From assembly GCA_026989405.1 (NCBI GenBank), contig JALSJL010000039.1, positions 1 through 6,095 on the forward strand: DNA of 6,095 nt, read 5' to 3'. Positions 1 to 6,095 of the stretch are shown here, piece by piece (the first letter of the stretch is position 1; the number at the start of each line of letters is the position of its first letter). Source of the DNA: Marinosulfonomonas sp. (GTDB taxonomy: Bacteria > Pseudomonadota > Alphaproteobacteria > Rhodobacterales > Rhodobacteraceae). Position numbers and translations under genes: made by a program. The notes under the pieces are model-generated. The model did no database searches. It was not told the origin of the DNA and saw only the letters and a list, made by a program, of their open reading frames with translations.

Positions 1-1
1 C

Positions 2-61
2 TGGTTCATCTGGATGGTCGCCTATCTCTCGGGCGCCTGGCTTGGCATGCAGGGCATCTGA
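2..61 (+). CDS. C-terminal end of a membrane-protein-like gene (5' end outside window)
   Basis: The frame starting at base 2 is open from the left edge to a TGA at 59-61 and encodes 19 residues, WFIWMVAYLSGAWLGMQGI. The composition (several Trp, aromatic and small hydrophobic residues, no charged residue) looks like the last transmembrane helix of an integral membrane protein. The gene would run convergently towards the hydrolase gene that ends at 161, leaving a 99-bp spacer. A GC-rich inverted repeat followed by a T-rich tract lies just downstream, which agrees with a gene ending here. Too little remains to name a family. It could also be a chance open frame, since 19 codons is weak evidence. 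Confidence 0.4.
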   Translation, partial: WFIWMVAYLSGAWLGMQGI

Positions 62-78
62 CCGGCATGACCACCGCC

Positions 79-125
79 CGGCGCAACAAGCCCCTGAGGC
101 CGGCGCCGCAACCCTGTTTCTTTTT
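79..125 (+). terminator. possible rho-independent terminator after the left-edge gene
   Basis: CGGCGC (79-84) and GCGCCG (103-108) are perfect inverted arms around an 18-nt loop. A T-rich run, TTTCTTTTT, lies at 117-125. On the plus strand the T-run is downstream of the hairpin, as needed to end the left-edge gene. The reverse orientation has no T-run, so it would not serve the hydrolase gene. The long loop and the 8-nt gap before the T-run make this weak. The rest of the 62-160 spacer shows nothing recognisable. Confidence 0.3.
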
Positions 126-160
126 CGAGCAAATATCCCCGCCGGAGGCATCCACCTCGA

Positions 161-1042
161 CTACAGGAAATGCGGTCTGAAACTTTCGAAAACCGCGCCC
201 GGCGCTTCCTCGGGCACAAAGTGCCCCGCGTCGATCTGGTTTCCCGTGACCTTCTCCGCCCAGCCCCGCCAGATCTCCAGCGGATCACCGGTGCTCGCCG
301 GAAACCCGCCGGGCCCCCAGCAAAAATGCACAGGCGCCGAAATCTTGTGCCCGGAGGCCTTGTCCTGCGCGTCCAGCTCCCAATCGATCCCGGCCCCGGC
401 GCGGTAATCTTCACACATGGCATGAACCCGTTCGGGGTCGGCCATCTGGGCCCGGTAGGCCGTCAAGGAGGACGCCGGGAACACAGTCAGCGACCGGTCA
501 AGCGTCCAGCTTGCAAGCGTGTGGTTCAGAAAGAACTCCGGCGCCCCCGCGATCAGGTTTTCGGGCAGTGGCGCCGGCTGTGCCAGCAACGGCCAGTGAT
601 AGGCCGCAAGCGCCATGCGCGCATCGAAGGCCGCCCACATCTCGGCGGTCGGCACCACCTCGATGATCCCCACCCGCAGCACCACGCCCGGGTGATCCAG
701 CGCCATGCGATAGGCGACCCGTGCGCCACGGTCGTGGCCCAGAACGCCAAACCGGTCATGCCCAAGAAGCGCCATCGCCTGCACCAGAACCTGTGCCATC
801 TGGCGCTTGGAATAGCCCGCATGATCCGGAAGCTCAGTCAGAACCCGGCTGGCACCATAGCCGGGCAAGTCGGCGACAATCACCTGAAAGTGGCGGGCAA
901 ACAGCGGCGCGACCTGCGCCCATGTCATGTGGTTCTGCGGAAACCCATGCAGCAGCAAGAGCGGTGCACCCCGCCCGGCCACATGAAGGCTGATCAGCGC
1001 ATCCTCCAGTTCGATGTCTTGCTGGTGAAAACCCTCGATCAT
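161..1042 (-). CDS. alpha/beta hydrolase, fluoroacetate/haloacetate dehalogenase-like
   Basis: This is a 293-aa alpha/beta-hydrolase-fold protein with no signal peptide, so probably cytoplasmic. It closely resembles fluoroacetate dehalogenases (hydrolytic C-F or C-Cl cleavage of haloacetates to glycolate). HGFPQ (32-36) supplies an oxyanion-hole Phe34. GHDRGARV (102-109) carries the nucleophile Asp104 and the carboxylate-binding Arg105 and Arg108. His149-Trp150 (YHW), Trp179 (ASW) and Tyr213 (CEDYRAG) match the halide pocket, and His274 (GHFVPEEAP) is the catalytic base. Recalled against the Rhodopseudomonas enzyme RPA1163, all of these align at a constant offset of 6 residues. The exception is the relay acid, usually Asp, which is Glu128 here (codon GAG at 659-661). 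The ATG lies 3 bp after the stop of the M32 peptidase gene, with GAGG almost touching it, suggesting translational coupling. The substrate is not proven; epoxide hydrolases are the nearest alternative family, but the Arg pair and His-Trp favour a haloacid-type enzyme. Confidence 0.85.
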   Translation of the reverse strand: MIEGFHQQDIELEDALISLHVAGRGAPLLLLHGFPQNHMTWAQVAPLFARHFQVIVADLPGYGASRVLTELPDHAGYSKRQMAQVLVQAMALLGHDRFGVLGHDRGARVAYRMALDHPGVVLRVGIIEVVPTAEMWAAFDARMALAAYHWPLLAQPAPLPENLIAGAPEFFLNHTLASWTLDRSLTVFPASSLTAYRAQMADPERVHAMCEDYRAGAGIDWELDAQDKASGHKISAPVHFCWGPGGFPASTGDPLEIWRGWAEKVTGNQIDAGHFVPEEAPGAVFESFRPHFL

Positions 1043-1045
1043 GCC

Positions 1046-2521
1046 TCAAACGCCATACAGGTCACCGAACTTGGCCTCCAGGTAATCCAGCAACGGGCCT
1101 TCGGACGGGGCATGCCCGCAGGCCTTTTCGATGGTGTCGCGCGGCACGCGCTGGCCGCCATATTGCTGCAGGTTTTCACGCAGCCATGCGGTTGCCGGCG
1201 ACGTGTCACCTGCCGCAAGCCGGGTGTCGAGATCGGGAACCGCTTTTCCCAGCGCCGCATGCAGGCATCCGGCATAGACATTGCCAAGCGTGTAGGTCGG
1301 GAAGTAGCCGAACAGGCCGACCGACCAGTGCACGTCCTGCAGAACGCCGTTCGACGGCTTGTCCACCGCCACCCCGAAATCGGCCTCGAAGCGATCGTTC
1401 CAGGCGCCGGGCAGGTCGGCAACGCCCAGATCGCCGGCAATCAACGCGCGCTCCAGATCAAAACGCATCAGGATATGCAGGTTGTAATGCACCTCATCGG
1501 CTTCGGTGCGGATGTAGCCGGGCTGCACCCGGTTCACGACCTTGTAGAATTCTCCCTCGTTCGCAACCCCGAAATCGCCGAAGGCATCGCGCATCTTGCC
1601 GTAAAGATAGCCGGTGAAGGCGCGCGACCGGCCCAGCTGGTTTTCGTAGATCCGGCTCTGGCTTTCATGCACCCCCATCGACACGCCCGAGCCAAGCGGG
1701 GTCAGAAGATGGGCCCTGTCGATGTTCTGTTCGTAGCTGGCATGGCCGACCTCGTGGATGGTCGAGTAGAAACAGTTGAACGGATCGCGCGCGCTGGTGC
1801 GGGTCGTGATACGCACATCCAGACCGGACCCGGACGAAAACGGGTGAACCGCCTTGTCGATGCGCCCGTGATCAAGGTCATAACCGAAAGCCAGAGCCAG
1901 TTCGCGGCTCAGCGCCATCTGCACGGCCTCGTCGAACTCCTGGTCCAATGGCGGCGGAATATCGGCGGCCAGAACGCGCGCACGCAACGCGACCAGCCTG
2001 GGGCGCAGGGCGGCGAACATCGCCTCAAGCTCGGCCCCGCTCGCGCCGGGTTCGTAGTCATCGAGCAGCGCGTCATAAAGATCGCCGCCCTCGGCCAGCG
2101 CTTCGGCTTCCTGGCGGCGCAACGCGATCACCTTTTCCAGCGTCGGCGCGAAAGCGGCAAAGTCTTCATCGGCCCGCGCCGCCGCCCAGACACCCTGGGC
2201 CCGGCTGGTAACACGGGCCAGTTCGGCGGCCAGGTCACCCGGAACCCTGGTGTTGCGCGCAAACGAGCGCCTGATCAGCCGGATGTTGGCGCGCCCGGTT
2301 TCGTCCAGCGCGCGCTCATCCACCGCCGCCAGCCAGTCGCCGATGCGCGCATCGGTCCGGCGCGCGTGCAGCACGCTTTCCATGGCGCCCATTTCCTCGA
2401 CCCTCTGGTCGACGGCGCCGCGCGGCATCATGGTTTCCTGATCCCAGCCCAGCCGGCCCGCGACCTGCGCCAGCGCTTCGGTTTCGCGCTGAAACGCCAT
2501 CAATTCATCATATGCGCTCAT
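1046..2521 (-). CDS. M32 family carboxypeptidase (carboxypeptidase Taq type)
   Basis: This 491-aa zinc metallocarboxypeptidase removes C-terminal residues from peptides and is probably cytoplasmic, as no signal peptide is seen. The family signatures are complete: HEVGH at 256-260 (HEXXH, zinc ligands His256 and His260, catalytic Glu257); HESQS at 285-289 with Glu286 as third ligand, 30 residues after His256 as in the Pyrococcus enzyme; IRTEADEVHYNLH (337-349); and GVLQDVHWSVGLFGYFPTY (392-410). The length is normal for the family. I chose the ATG at 2521 because it overlaps the ctaA stop as ATGA, has a G-rich stretch (AGGGGGG) about 7 nt upstream, and starts MSAYDELMAF, typical of M32 N-termini. 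An in-frame ATG at 2593 would add 24 residues encoded inside ctaA and is unlikely. The protein probably acts in peptide turnover. Its link to the neighbouring ctaA appears to be operonic rather than metabolic. Confidence 0.95.
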   Translation of the reverse strand: MSAYDELMAFQRETEALAQVAGRLGWDQETMMPRGAVDQRVEEMGAMESVLHARRTDARIGDWLAAVDERALDETGRANIRLIRRSFARNTRVPGDLAAELARVTSRAQGVWAAARADEDFAAFAPTLEKVIALRRQEAEALAEGGDLYDALLDDYEPGASGAELEAMFAALRPRLVALRARVLAADIPPPLDQEFDEAVQMALSRELALAFGYDLDHGRIDKAVHPFSSGSGLDVRITTRTSARDPFNCFYSTIHEVGHASYEQNIDRAHLLTPLGSGVSMGVHESQSRIYENQLGRSRAFTGYLYGKMRDAFGDFGVANEGEFYKVVNRVQPGYIRTEADEVHYNLHILMRFDLERALIAGDLGVADLPGAWNDRFEADFGVAVDKPSNGVLQDVHWSVGLFGYFPTYTLGNVYAGCLHAALGKAVPDLDTRLAAGDTSPATAWLRENLQQYGGQRVPRDTIEKACGHAPSEGPLLDYLEAKFGDLYGV

Positions 2522-3666
2522 GCGCCCGCCCCCCTGATTGATTGCGCTGCCGGGTAAAGCGCGTGAAAACGAGCCCGAAGTATGAGGACCCAAAGCACAA
2601 CGGCCCCCAACTGGTGGATCAGCGCCAGATGCACCGGCGCCGAATACATGACCGTGCCGATCCCCAGCACGACCTGGCCGAACAGCATGACCGCCACCCA
2701 GTCAAACGCCCGCCTGGTGCTGAAATTTCCGCTGCTGCGCGAGCGCCGCCACAGCCAAAGCCCGAAAGCAAACACCAGATAGCCCCACATCCGGTGCATG
2801 AACTGGACCATGCCGGACTCTTCGAAGAAATTCCGCCAGACCGGCGTCAGGTCCAGCGCCCCTTCGGGGAAGAACCGGCCAGCCATCATCGGCCAGTCGG
2901 TATAACCACGGCCCGCGTCGATCCCGGCGACCAGGGCCCCGAGCAGCACCTGGACGAAGGCCAGCCCGACAAGAACCGAGGCCATGCGTCCCAACCCTGC
3001 TTCGCGCGCCCGGCGCGCCTGCAGCAGGTCGGAGTCCTTTCGCCCCAGCTGAAAGACATACCAGGCAATCAGCCCGAGAATGATGAACGCAAGCCCCAGG
3101 TGCGTCGCCAGCCGGTAGCTGGCCACATCCAGTGCGCTGCCGCTCAGCCCCGAAGACACCATCCACCAGCCGATCGCCCCCTGCAGCCCGCCAAGCGCGC
3201 CGATCCCGAACAGGCGGCCCGTCCAGCCGGGTGGCATTTTCTTCAGCGCGAGAAAGCCGAAAAAACCGACGGCCCAGACCAACCCGATCAGCCGGCCAAG
3301 CTGACGGTGGCCCCATTCCCACCAATAGATGGACTTGAACTCGGAAAGGCTCATCCCCTTGTTTTGCAACTGGTATTCCGGGATGGCCTTGTAGCGTTCG
3401 AACTCGGCCAGCCAGGCGGCCTCACTGGTCGGCGGCAGCGCACCGCGCACCGGCTTCCACTCGGTGATCGACAGGCCACTGTCGGTCAGCCGGGTCAGCC
3501 CGCCGACAAGAATCATCACGGTGACCAGGGCAAACAGGATCATCAGCCATGCGCGCACAGCACCGCGAGCGCCCTTCTTGCGTTCGATCAGGCCGGGTTG
3601 TGGCGCCGAAACGCTGGCTTTGTCGGTTGTCTGCACGTCTTCGAAAATCGACCGTTTCCTGCTCAT
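2518..3666 (-). CDS. ctaA: heme A synthase (COX15/CtaA family)
   Basis: This 382-aa integral membrane enzyme oxidises the C8 methyl of heme O to the formyl of heme A for aa3-type cytochrome c oxidase. About eight membrane segments are visible, near 39-58, 123-141, 151-170, 186-205, 230-248, 288-306, 323-341 and 346-366. The four heme-ligand histidines are present: His120 (WEWGHRQLGRLIG, preceded by the conserved Glu117), His189 (ATHLGLAF), His291 (FMHRMWGY) and His351 (IHQLGAVV). No cysteine is present, as expected of the Cox15-like alphaproteobacterial form rather than the disulfide-bearing Bacillus type. The ATG at 3666 was chosen because MSRKRSIFED is a typical start for this group; the in-frame ATG at 3777 would add 37 polar residues encoded in the intergenic spacer. 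The gene is first in a probable operon with the M32 peptidase (4-bp overlap) and the hydrolase. A candidate promoter lies 30-58 bp upstream of the start. Confidence 0.96.
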   Translation of the reverse strand: MSRKRSIFEDVQTTDKASVSAPQPGLIERKKGARGAVRAWLMILFALVTVMILVGGLTRLTDSGLSITEWKPVRGALPPTSEAAWLAEFERYKAIPEYQLQNKGMSLSEFKSIYWWEWGHRQLGRLIGLVWAVGFFGFLALKKMPPGWTGRLFGIGALGGLQGAIGWWMVSSGLSGSALDVASYRLATHLGLAFIILGLIAWYVFQLGRKDSDLLQARRAREAGLGRMASVLVGLAFVQVLLGALVAGIDAGRGYTDWPMMAGRFFPEGALDLTPVWRNFFEESGMVQFMHRMWGYLVFAFGLWLWRRSRSSGNFSTRRAFDWVAVMLFGQVVLGIGTVMYSAPVHLALIHQLGAVVLWVLILRARFHALYPAAQSIRGAGA

Positions 3667-3695
3667 CGCCGCCCCGCTGTTCTGGTGTTCGCGCA

Positions 3696-3724
3696 AACCT
3701 AGTCGCGCTCCGCAAGATGAACAA
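3696..3724 (-). promoter_or_regulatory. candidate promoter of the ctaA operon
   Basis: Read on the minus strand, TTGTTC (3719-3724) and TAGGTT (3696-3701) are separated by exactly 17 nt. They would place a transcription start near 3689, about 23 nt upstream of the ctaA ATG. Each hexamer matches the sigma-70 consensus at only 3 of 6 positions, so the call rests mainly on spacing and position. The TAGGTTTGCG that contains the -10 recurs at the trmJ stop codon. The rest of the 3667-3825 spacer holds no gene I can support. Confidence 0.3.
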
Positions 3725-3825
3725 GACCGCAGCGGCAAACTTGCATCCCCGCCTGTCCGCCTCTTCTGTCCGGCCATACTGCGGCCAGAGGCTGCGCGAC
3801 GCCGCCAGCAGGCCTCGACGCAAAC

Positions 3826-4587
3826 CTACTTGCGCCCGCCACCGTCGCCGCGTTCTTTCCAGCGCACCATCTGGCGCAGGACCCCGTGCAGCATCTGCAC
3901 GTCAGCCCGCGTAAGCGGCAGCCGCGACCACATGTTGCGCAGGTTGAGTTTCATGCCATCCGCCTTTTCCGGTGGAAAGAAAAAGCCCGCGTCGTCCAAT
4001 CGCTCCTGATAGTGGTCCCCCAGGGCCTGCACTTCGGCCTTGTTGGCGAATTCGGTTTTCGCCATGGCAAGGACTTCAGGCGCGATATCGGCGACCTGCC
4101 GGTTCCATTCATAGGCATTCAGCAACACCGCCTGAGCAAGATTAAGAGAGGCGAACGCCGGGTTGACCGGCACTGAAATGATGGCATCGGCATGGGCCAC
4201 ATCCTCATTTTCCAACCCCGCGCGCTCGGGGCCGTACAACACAGCAACCTTGCGCCCCTGCTCGCACAGCGCCCGGGCATGGGCCATGGCGCGCTCGGGC
4301 GTCATGACCGGTTTGGTCAGGCCGCGACCCCGCGCAGTCGTTGCGAAAACATAGTCCCGATCGCGGATTGCGTCGGCCAGCGTGTCGCAAACGCGCGCCT
4401 CGTCCAACAGGCGCCCGGCCCCGCTGGCCATGGCGACGGCCTTCTGGTTTGGCCACCCGTCGCGCGGGGCGACGATGCCCATCCTGTCCAGGCCGAAATT
4501 CCACATGGCGCGCGCCGCGGCACCAATGTTTTCGCCCATCTGCGGGCGCACCAGCACAAAGGCGGGCTGTAAGCTGTTCTGGACCAT
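3826..4587 (-). CDS. trmJ: tRNA (cytidine/uridine-32-2'-O)-methyltransferase, TrmJ-type SPOUT enzyme
   Basis: This 253-aa cytoplasmic SAM-dependent RNA 2'-O-ribose methyltransferase belongs to the SpoU/TrmH class, which uses a trefoil-knot fold and acts as a dimer. The three family motifs are clear. Motif 1 is RPQMGENIGAAARAMWNFG (14-32), with Asn20 and the catalytic-type Arg26. Motif 2 is LYGPERAGLENED (117-129). Motif 3 is VPVNPAFASLNLAQAV (139-154). The ARGRGLTKPVMTPERA loop (85-100) and the C-terminal helical region (about 185-245, with GFFFPPEKADG and LTRADVQMLHGVLRQMV) match TrmJ rather than TrmL or TrmH. Total length is close to E. coli TrmJ. The expected product is Nm32 in the tRNA anticodon loop. 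The ATG at 4587 is preceded by GGTGAGAG. The gene is divergent from the ThiE-like gene and lies 159 bp upstream of ctaA in the same orientation, with no strong terminator between. The exact position methylated is inferred from family. Confidence 0.9.
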   Translation of the reverse strand: MVQNSLQPAFVLVRPQMGENIGAAARAMWNFGLDRMGIVAPRDGWPNQKAVAMASGAGRLLDEARVCDTLADAIRDRDYVFATTARGRGLTKPVMTPERAMAHARALCEQGRKVAVLYGPERAGLENEDVAHADAIISVPVNPAFASLNLAQAVLLNAYEWNRQVADIAPEVLAMAKTEFANKAEVQALGDHYQERLDDAGFFFPPEKADGMKLNLRNMWSRLPLTRADVQMLHGVLRQMVRWKERGDGGGRK

Positions 4588-4615
4588 CTCTCACCGATCG
4601 GATTGAACTGGTTGC

Positions 4616-4644
4616 GTGATATTGCGCCGGCCGAACCGATACAA
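4616..4644 (-). promoter_or_regulatory. candidate trmJ promoter
   Basis: On the minus strand TTGTAT (4639-4644) and TATCAC (4616-4621) have a 17-nt spacer, giving a start near 4609 and a leader of about 22 nt before the trmJ ATG. Each hexamer has 4 of 6 consensus matches. A perfect 10-bp palindrome, CGCCATGGCG (4647-4656), lies just upstream of the -35. It may be an operator or chance in GC-rich DNA. Confidence 0.3.
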
Positions 4645-4691
4645 GCGCCATGGCGACCGCCGGCGCTCGGCAGCCCGGTCGTCGCGCAATC

Positions 4692-4720
4692 TGGTCATCC
4701 AATCCGAACAGGGCTATAGC
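4692..4720 (+). promoter_or_regulatory. candidate promoter of the ThiE-like gene
   Basis: TGGTCA (4692-4697) and TATAGC (4715-4720) are spaced by 17 nt, each matching 4 of 6 consensus bases. They predict a start near 4727 and a leader of about 24 nt before the ATG at 4751. The call is weak and rests on spacing and position in the divergent spacer. Confidence 0.3.
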
Positions 4721-4750
4721 GCCACATGATCCAACCACCGGAGCATTGTC

Positions 4751-5374
4751 ATGGCCGAGACGGAACAGCCGCAAATCTATCTGGTAACCCCGCCGGAAAT
4801 GGACCCGGCAACCTTCCCCGACACGTTGGCGGCTGTTCTGGATGCCGTCGAAATCGCCTGCGTCCGCCTTGCGCCTTCGACCCGCGACGACGTCCTGATT
4901 GCCCGGCTTGGCGACGCCTTGCGCGACGTGGCCCACGCGCGCGACATTCCCCTGGTCATCGAACAACATGTCATGATGGTCGAACGTCTCGGGCTGGATG
5001 GCGTGCATCTGACCGACGGCCCGCGCCAGGTCAGAAAGACCAGAAAACTGCTGGGGGCGGACGCCATCGTGGGCACCTTTTGCGGTGCCTCGCGCCATGA
5101 TGCCATGACGGCGGGCGAAGCCGGCGCCGACTATGTGGCTTTCGGCCCGGTCGGCCAGACCACACTGGGCGACGGCACCCTGGCCGGATACGACCTGTTT
5201 GCCTGGTGGAGCGAAATGATAGAGGTGCCGGTCGTCGCAGAGGGCAATCTGGATGAAGATATCGTTGCAACCCTTTCCCCGGTCGCCGATTTTCTTTGTT
5301 TCGGGTCCGAGGTCTGGGAGACAGAAGACCCGCTTGCCCGTCTCAAATCCCTGGTCAGTGCCATCGCCGGTTAA
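4751..5374 (+). CDS. ThiE/TenI-like TIM-barrel protein, annotated type 'thiamine phosphate synthase', active site divergent
   Basis: This 207-aa cytoplasmic TIM-barrel protein of the ThiE/TenI superfamily has ThiE-like length. The superfamily framework is visible: IYLVTP (9-14), LGLDGVHL (80-87), GADAIVG (102-108), AGADYVAFGPV (124-134) and VPVVAEGNL (159-167). The functional residues of true thiamine-phosphate synthases are largely changed. The Q-x-R-x-K of strand 2 reads C37-x-R39-x-A41. The N-D-R that holds Mg2+ reads Glu71-Gln72-His73. The GQxD metal motif after GVHL reads TDGP (88-91). The PTxTK phosphate loop reads GQTTLGDG (135-142). It therefore may not make thiamine phosphate, and a TenI-like or other role is possible. 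GGAG at 4740-4743 is a good ribosome-binding site 7 nt before the ATG. No other thi gene is in the window. Fold is confident; function is uncertain. Confidence 0.85.
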   Translation: MAETEQPQIYLVTPPEMDPATFPDTLAAVLDAVEIACVRLAPSTRDDVLIARLGDALRDVAHARDIPLVIEQHVMMVERLGLDGVHLTDGPRQVRKTRKLLGADAIVGTFCGASRHDAMTAGEAGADYVAFGPVGQTTLGDGTLAGYDLFAWWSEMIEVPVVAEGNLDEDIVATLSPVADFLCFGSEVWETEDPLARLKSLVSAIAG

Positions 5375-5388
5375 GCCTGCCGCGCAGC

Positions 5389-5412
5389 GCACGGGTGCCT
5401 GCTACCGCGTGC
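5389..5412. terminator. weak hairpin between convergent genes
   Basis: GCACGGGT (5389-5396) can pair with ACCGCGTGC (5404-5412), leaving one bulged base and a 7-nt loop. It sits in the 27-bp gap between the ThiE-like stop and the acyltransferase stop, overlapping the end of the latter. No T-run follows on either strand, so termination here is only possible, not shown. Confidence 0.25.
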
Positions 5413-6095
5413 TGTCCACCAGTGCCTTGTGCCCCGCGCGCACAGCCTTTTCGCAGGCAAGCGCCAGATCCTTGCGGCCCCGATATCGCGCCACCTGCAA
5501 AGGCGGGTGATAGACAACATCGACATGCCCGCGCCGTTGCGCTGCGCAGACTTTCAGAAGGTGCGACACGAACCCCATCTCGCCCCACCATCCGTAGAAC
5601 CAATACGGCTTGCCGGGCGGCGAACGATAGAGAACAGACACCGGCTGAACCCACAGATCGGCGGCATTTTCAGGTGTGAAGAAAGCCTCGAACAGTGTTG
5701 ATTTGAAAGGCAGAACAAGCGACCCGTCGCTGGATGTCCCTTCGGGAAAAAACAGCAACTTGTGGCCTGCGCCAAGGCGGCTTTCCAGAAGCGCCTGTTG
5801 TATCTTCGCATCCCCAGGCGCGCGCCGGATAAAGACCGTGCCGGTCGCCCGGGCCAGAAGCCCGATACCGGGCCACTGCGCAACCTCGGACTTGGCGACG
5901 AAGAACACGCTCTGGCCTGCATTCAGAGCAAAAATATCCAACCACGAGGCATGATTGGCCACGACCCCGCCCTTGTGGACCATCGGCCGACCATGACGCC
6001 GACAGGAAAGCCCGAGAATCGGCAGGGCAATACGACTGACAGCCTGCGTGATACGGGGCGAAACCGGACGGTGCCGGGCCCGCAGCAGCCCTTCG
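5402..6095 (-). CDS. 1-acyl-sn-glycerol-3-phosphate acyltransferase family protein (PlsC-like), N-terminus outside window
   Basis: This membrane-associated acyltransferase transfers an acyl chain to a lysophospholipid-type acceptor, usually lysophosphatidate in phospholipid synthesis. Within the window 230 codons are open from the right edge to a TAG at 5402-5404. Motif I is NHASWLD (HX4D; His codon 5951-5953, Asp codon 5936-5938). Motif II is GTVFIRR (ending near 5822). Motif III is FPEGT (5735-5749). Motif IV is the VQPVSVLY stretch. An ATG at 5983 lies only 10 residues before the catalytic His. The frame continues upstream without a stop through RARHRPVSPRIT and ALPILGLS, so the true start is beyond 6095. 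It converges on the ThiE-like gene with a 27-bp gap. A lyso-ornithine-lipid acyltransferase (OlsA) of the same family is an alternative I cannot separate from PlsC here. Confidence 0.9.
   Translation of the reverse strand, partial: EGLLRARHRPVSPRITQAVSRIALPILGLSCRRHGRPMVHKGGVVANHASWLDIFALNAGQSVFFVAKSEVAQWPGIGLLARATGTVFIRRAPGDAKIQQALLESRLGAGHKLLFFPEGTSSDGSLVLPFKSTLFEAFFTPENAADLWVQPVSVLYRSPPGKPYWFYGWWGEMGFVSHLLKVCAAQRRGHVDVVYHPPLQVARYRGRKDLALACEKAVRAGHKALVDSTR

Noticed and set aside
170..2557. A 795-codon open frame on the plus strand, antisense to the hydrolase and M32 genes
   Set aside because: It is striking in length, but it is rich in Arg, His, Gln and Pro, shows no recognisable domain and lies opposite two clearly functional genes. 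GC-rich codon bias commonly keeps an antisense frame open.
2542..3702. A 386-codon open frame antisense to ctaA
   Set aside because: It has the same low-information composition and no domain. The opposite strand encodes an unmistakable heme A synthase.
3667..3777. N-terminal extension of heme A synthase to the ATG at 3777
   Set aside because: The added 37 residues are polar and unlike the family. The start at 3666 gives the expected MSRKRSIFED N-terminus.
3788..3816. Hairpin GAGGC-TGC / GCA-GCCTC downstream of trmJ as a terminator
   Set aside because: The stem has a bulge and a 12-nt loop and is not followed by a T-run in the trmJ direction, so I do not call it a terminator.
4205..5392. A 395-codon minus-strand frame across the ThiE-like gene, the spacer and part of trmJ
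   Set aside because: It is out of frame with trmJ and antisense to the ThiE-like gene. It crosses the divergent spacer with no motif and is a composition artefact.
5402..5983. Treating the acyltransferase as complete with a start at 5983
   Set aside because: Only 10 residues would precede the catalytic His, and the frame stays open upstream to the window edge, so the gene is partial.

Overview
The window is GC-rich, densely packed bacterial chromosome, most likely from an alphaproteobacterium of the Rhodobacteraceae (Rhodobacter/Roseobacter group). That placement is inferred from the style of the heme A synthase (a Cox15-like form without cysteines, starting MSRKRSIFED), from a divergent ThiE-like protein containing SRHDAMTAGE, and from the base composition. 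No mobile element, CRISPR array, rRNA or tRNA gene was recognised. Everything visible is chromosomal housekeeping or light accessory metabolism.

Layout. Positions 2-61 (+) hold the last 19 codons of a membrane-protein-like gene, followed by a possible terminator hairpin and T-rich tract. Positions 161-3666 (-) form a tight three-gene cluster, in transcription order: ctaA (heme A synthase, 2518-3666), an M32 carboxypeptidase (1046-2521) and a fluoroacetate-dehalogenase-like alpha/beta hydrolase (161-1042). The first pair overlaps by an ATGA and the second pair is 3 bp apart. Upstream of ctaA is a 159-bp spacer with a candidate promoter, then a TrmJ-type tRNA ribose methyltransferase (3826-4587, -). 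A 163-bp divergent spacer separates trmJ from a ThiE-like protein (4751-5374, +). This converges, 27 bp apart, on a PlsC-family acyltransferase (5402 to beyond the right edge, -).

How the genes fit together. ctaA supplies heme A to cytochrome c oxidase. The peptidase and hydrolase downstream appear to share its transcript but have no obvious biochemical link to heme. TrmJ, the ThiE-like protein and the acyltransferase are independent units serving tRNA modification, an uncertain thiamine-related role, and membrane lipid synthesis.

No undescribed multi-gene system is apparent. The points most worth a second look are the hydrolase, which keeps the full defluorinase-type active site except for a Glu where the relay Asp is expected; the ThiE-like protein, which has lost the metal-binding and most phosphate-binding residues of true thiamine-phosphate synthases; and the mixed-function ctaA operon.
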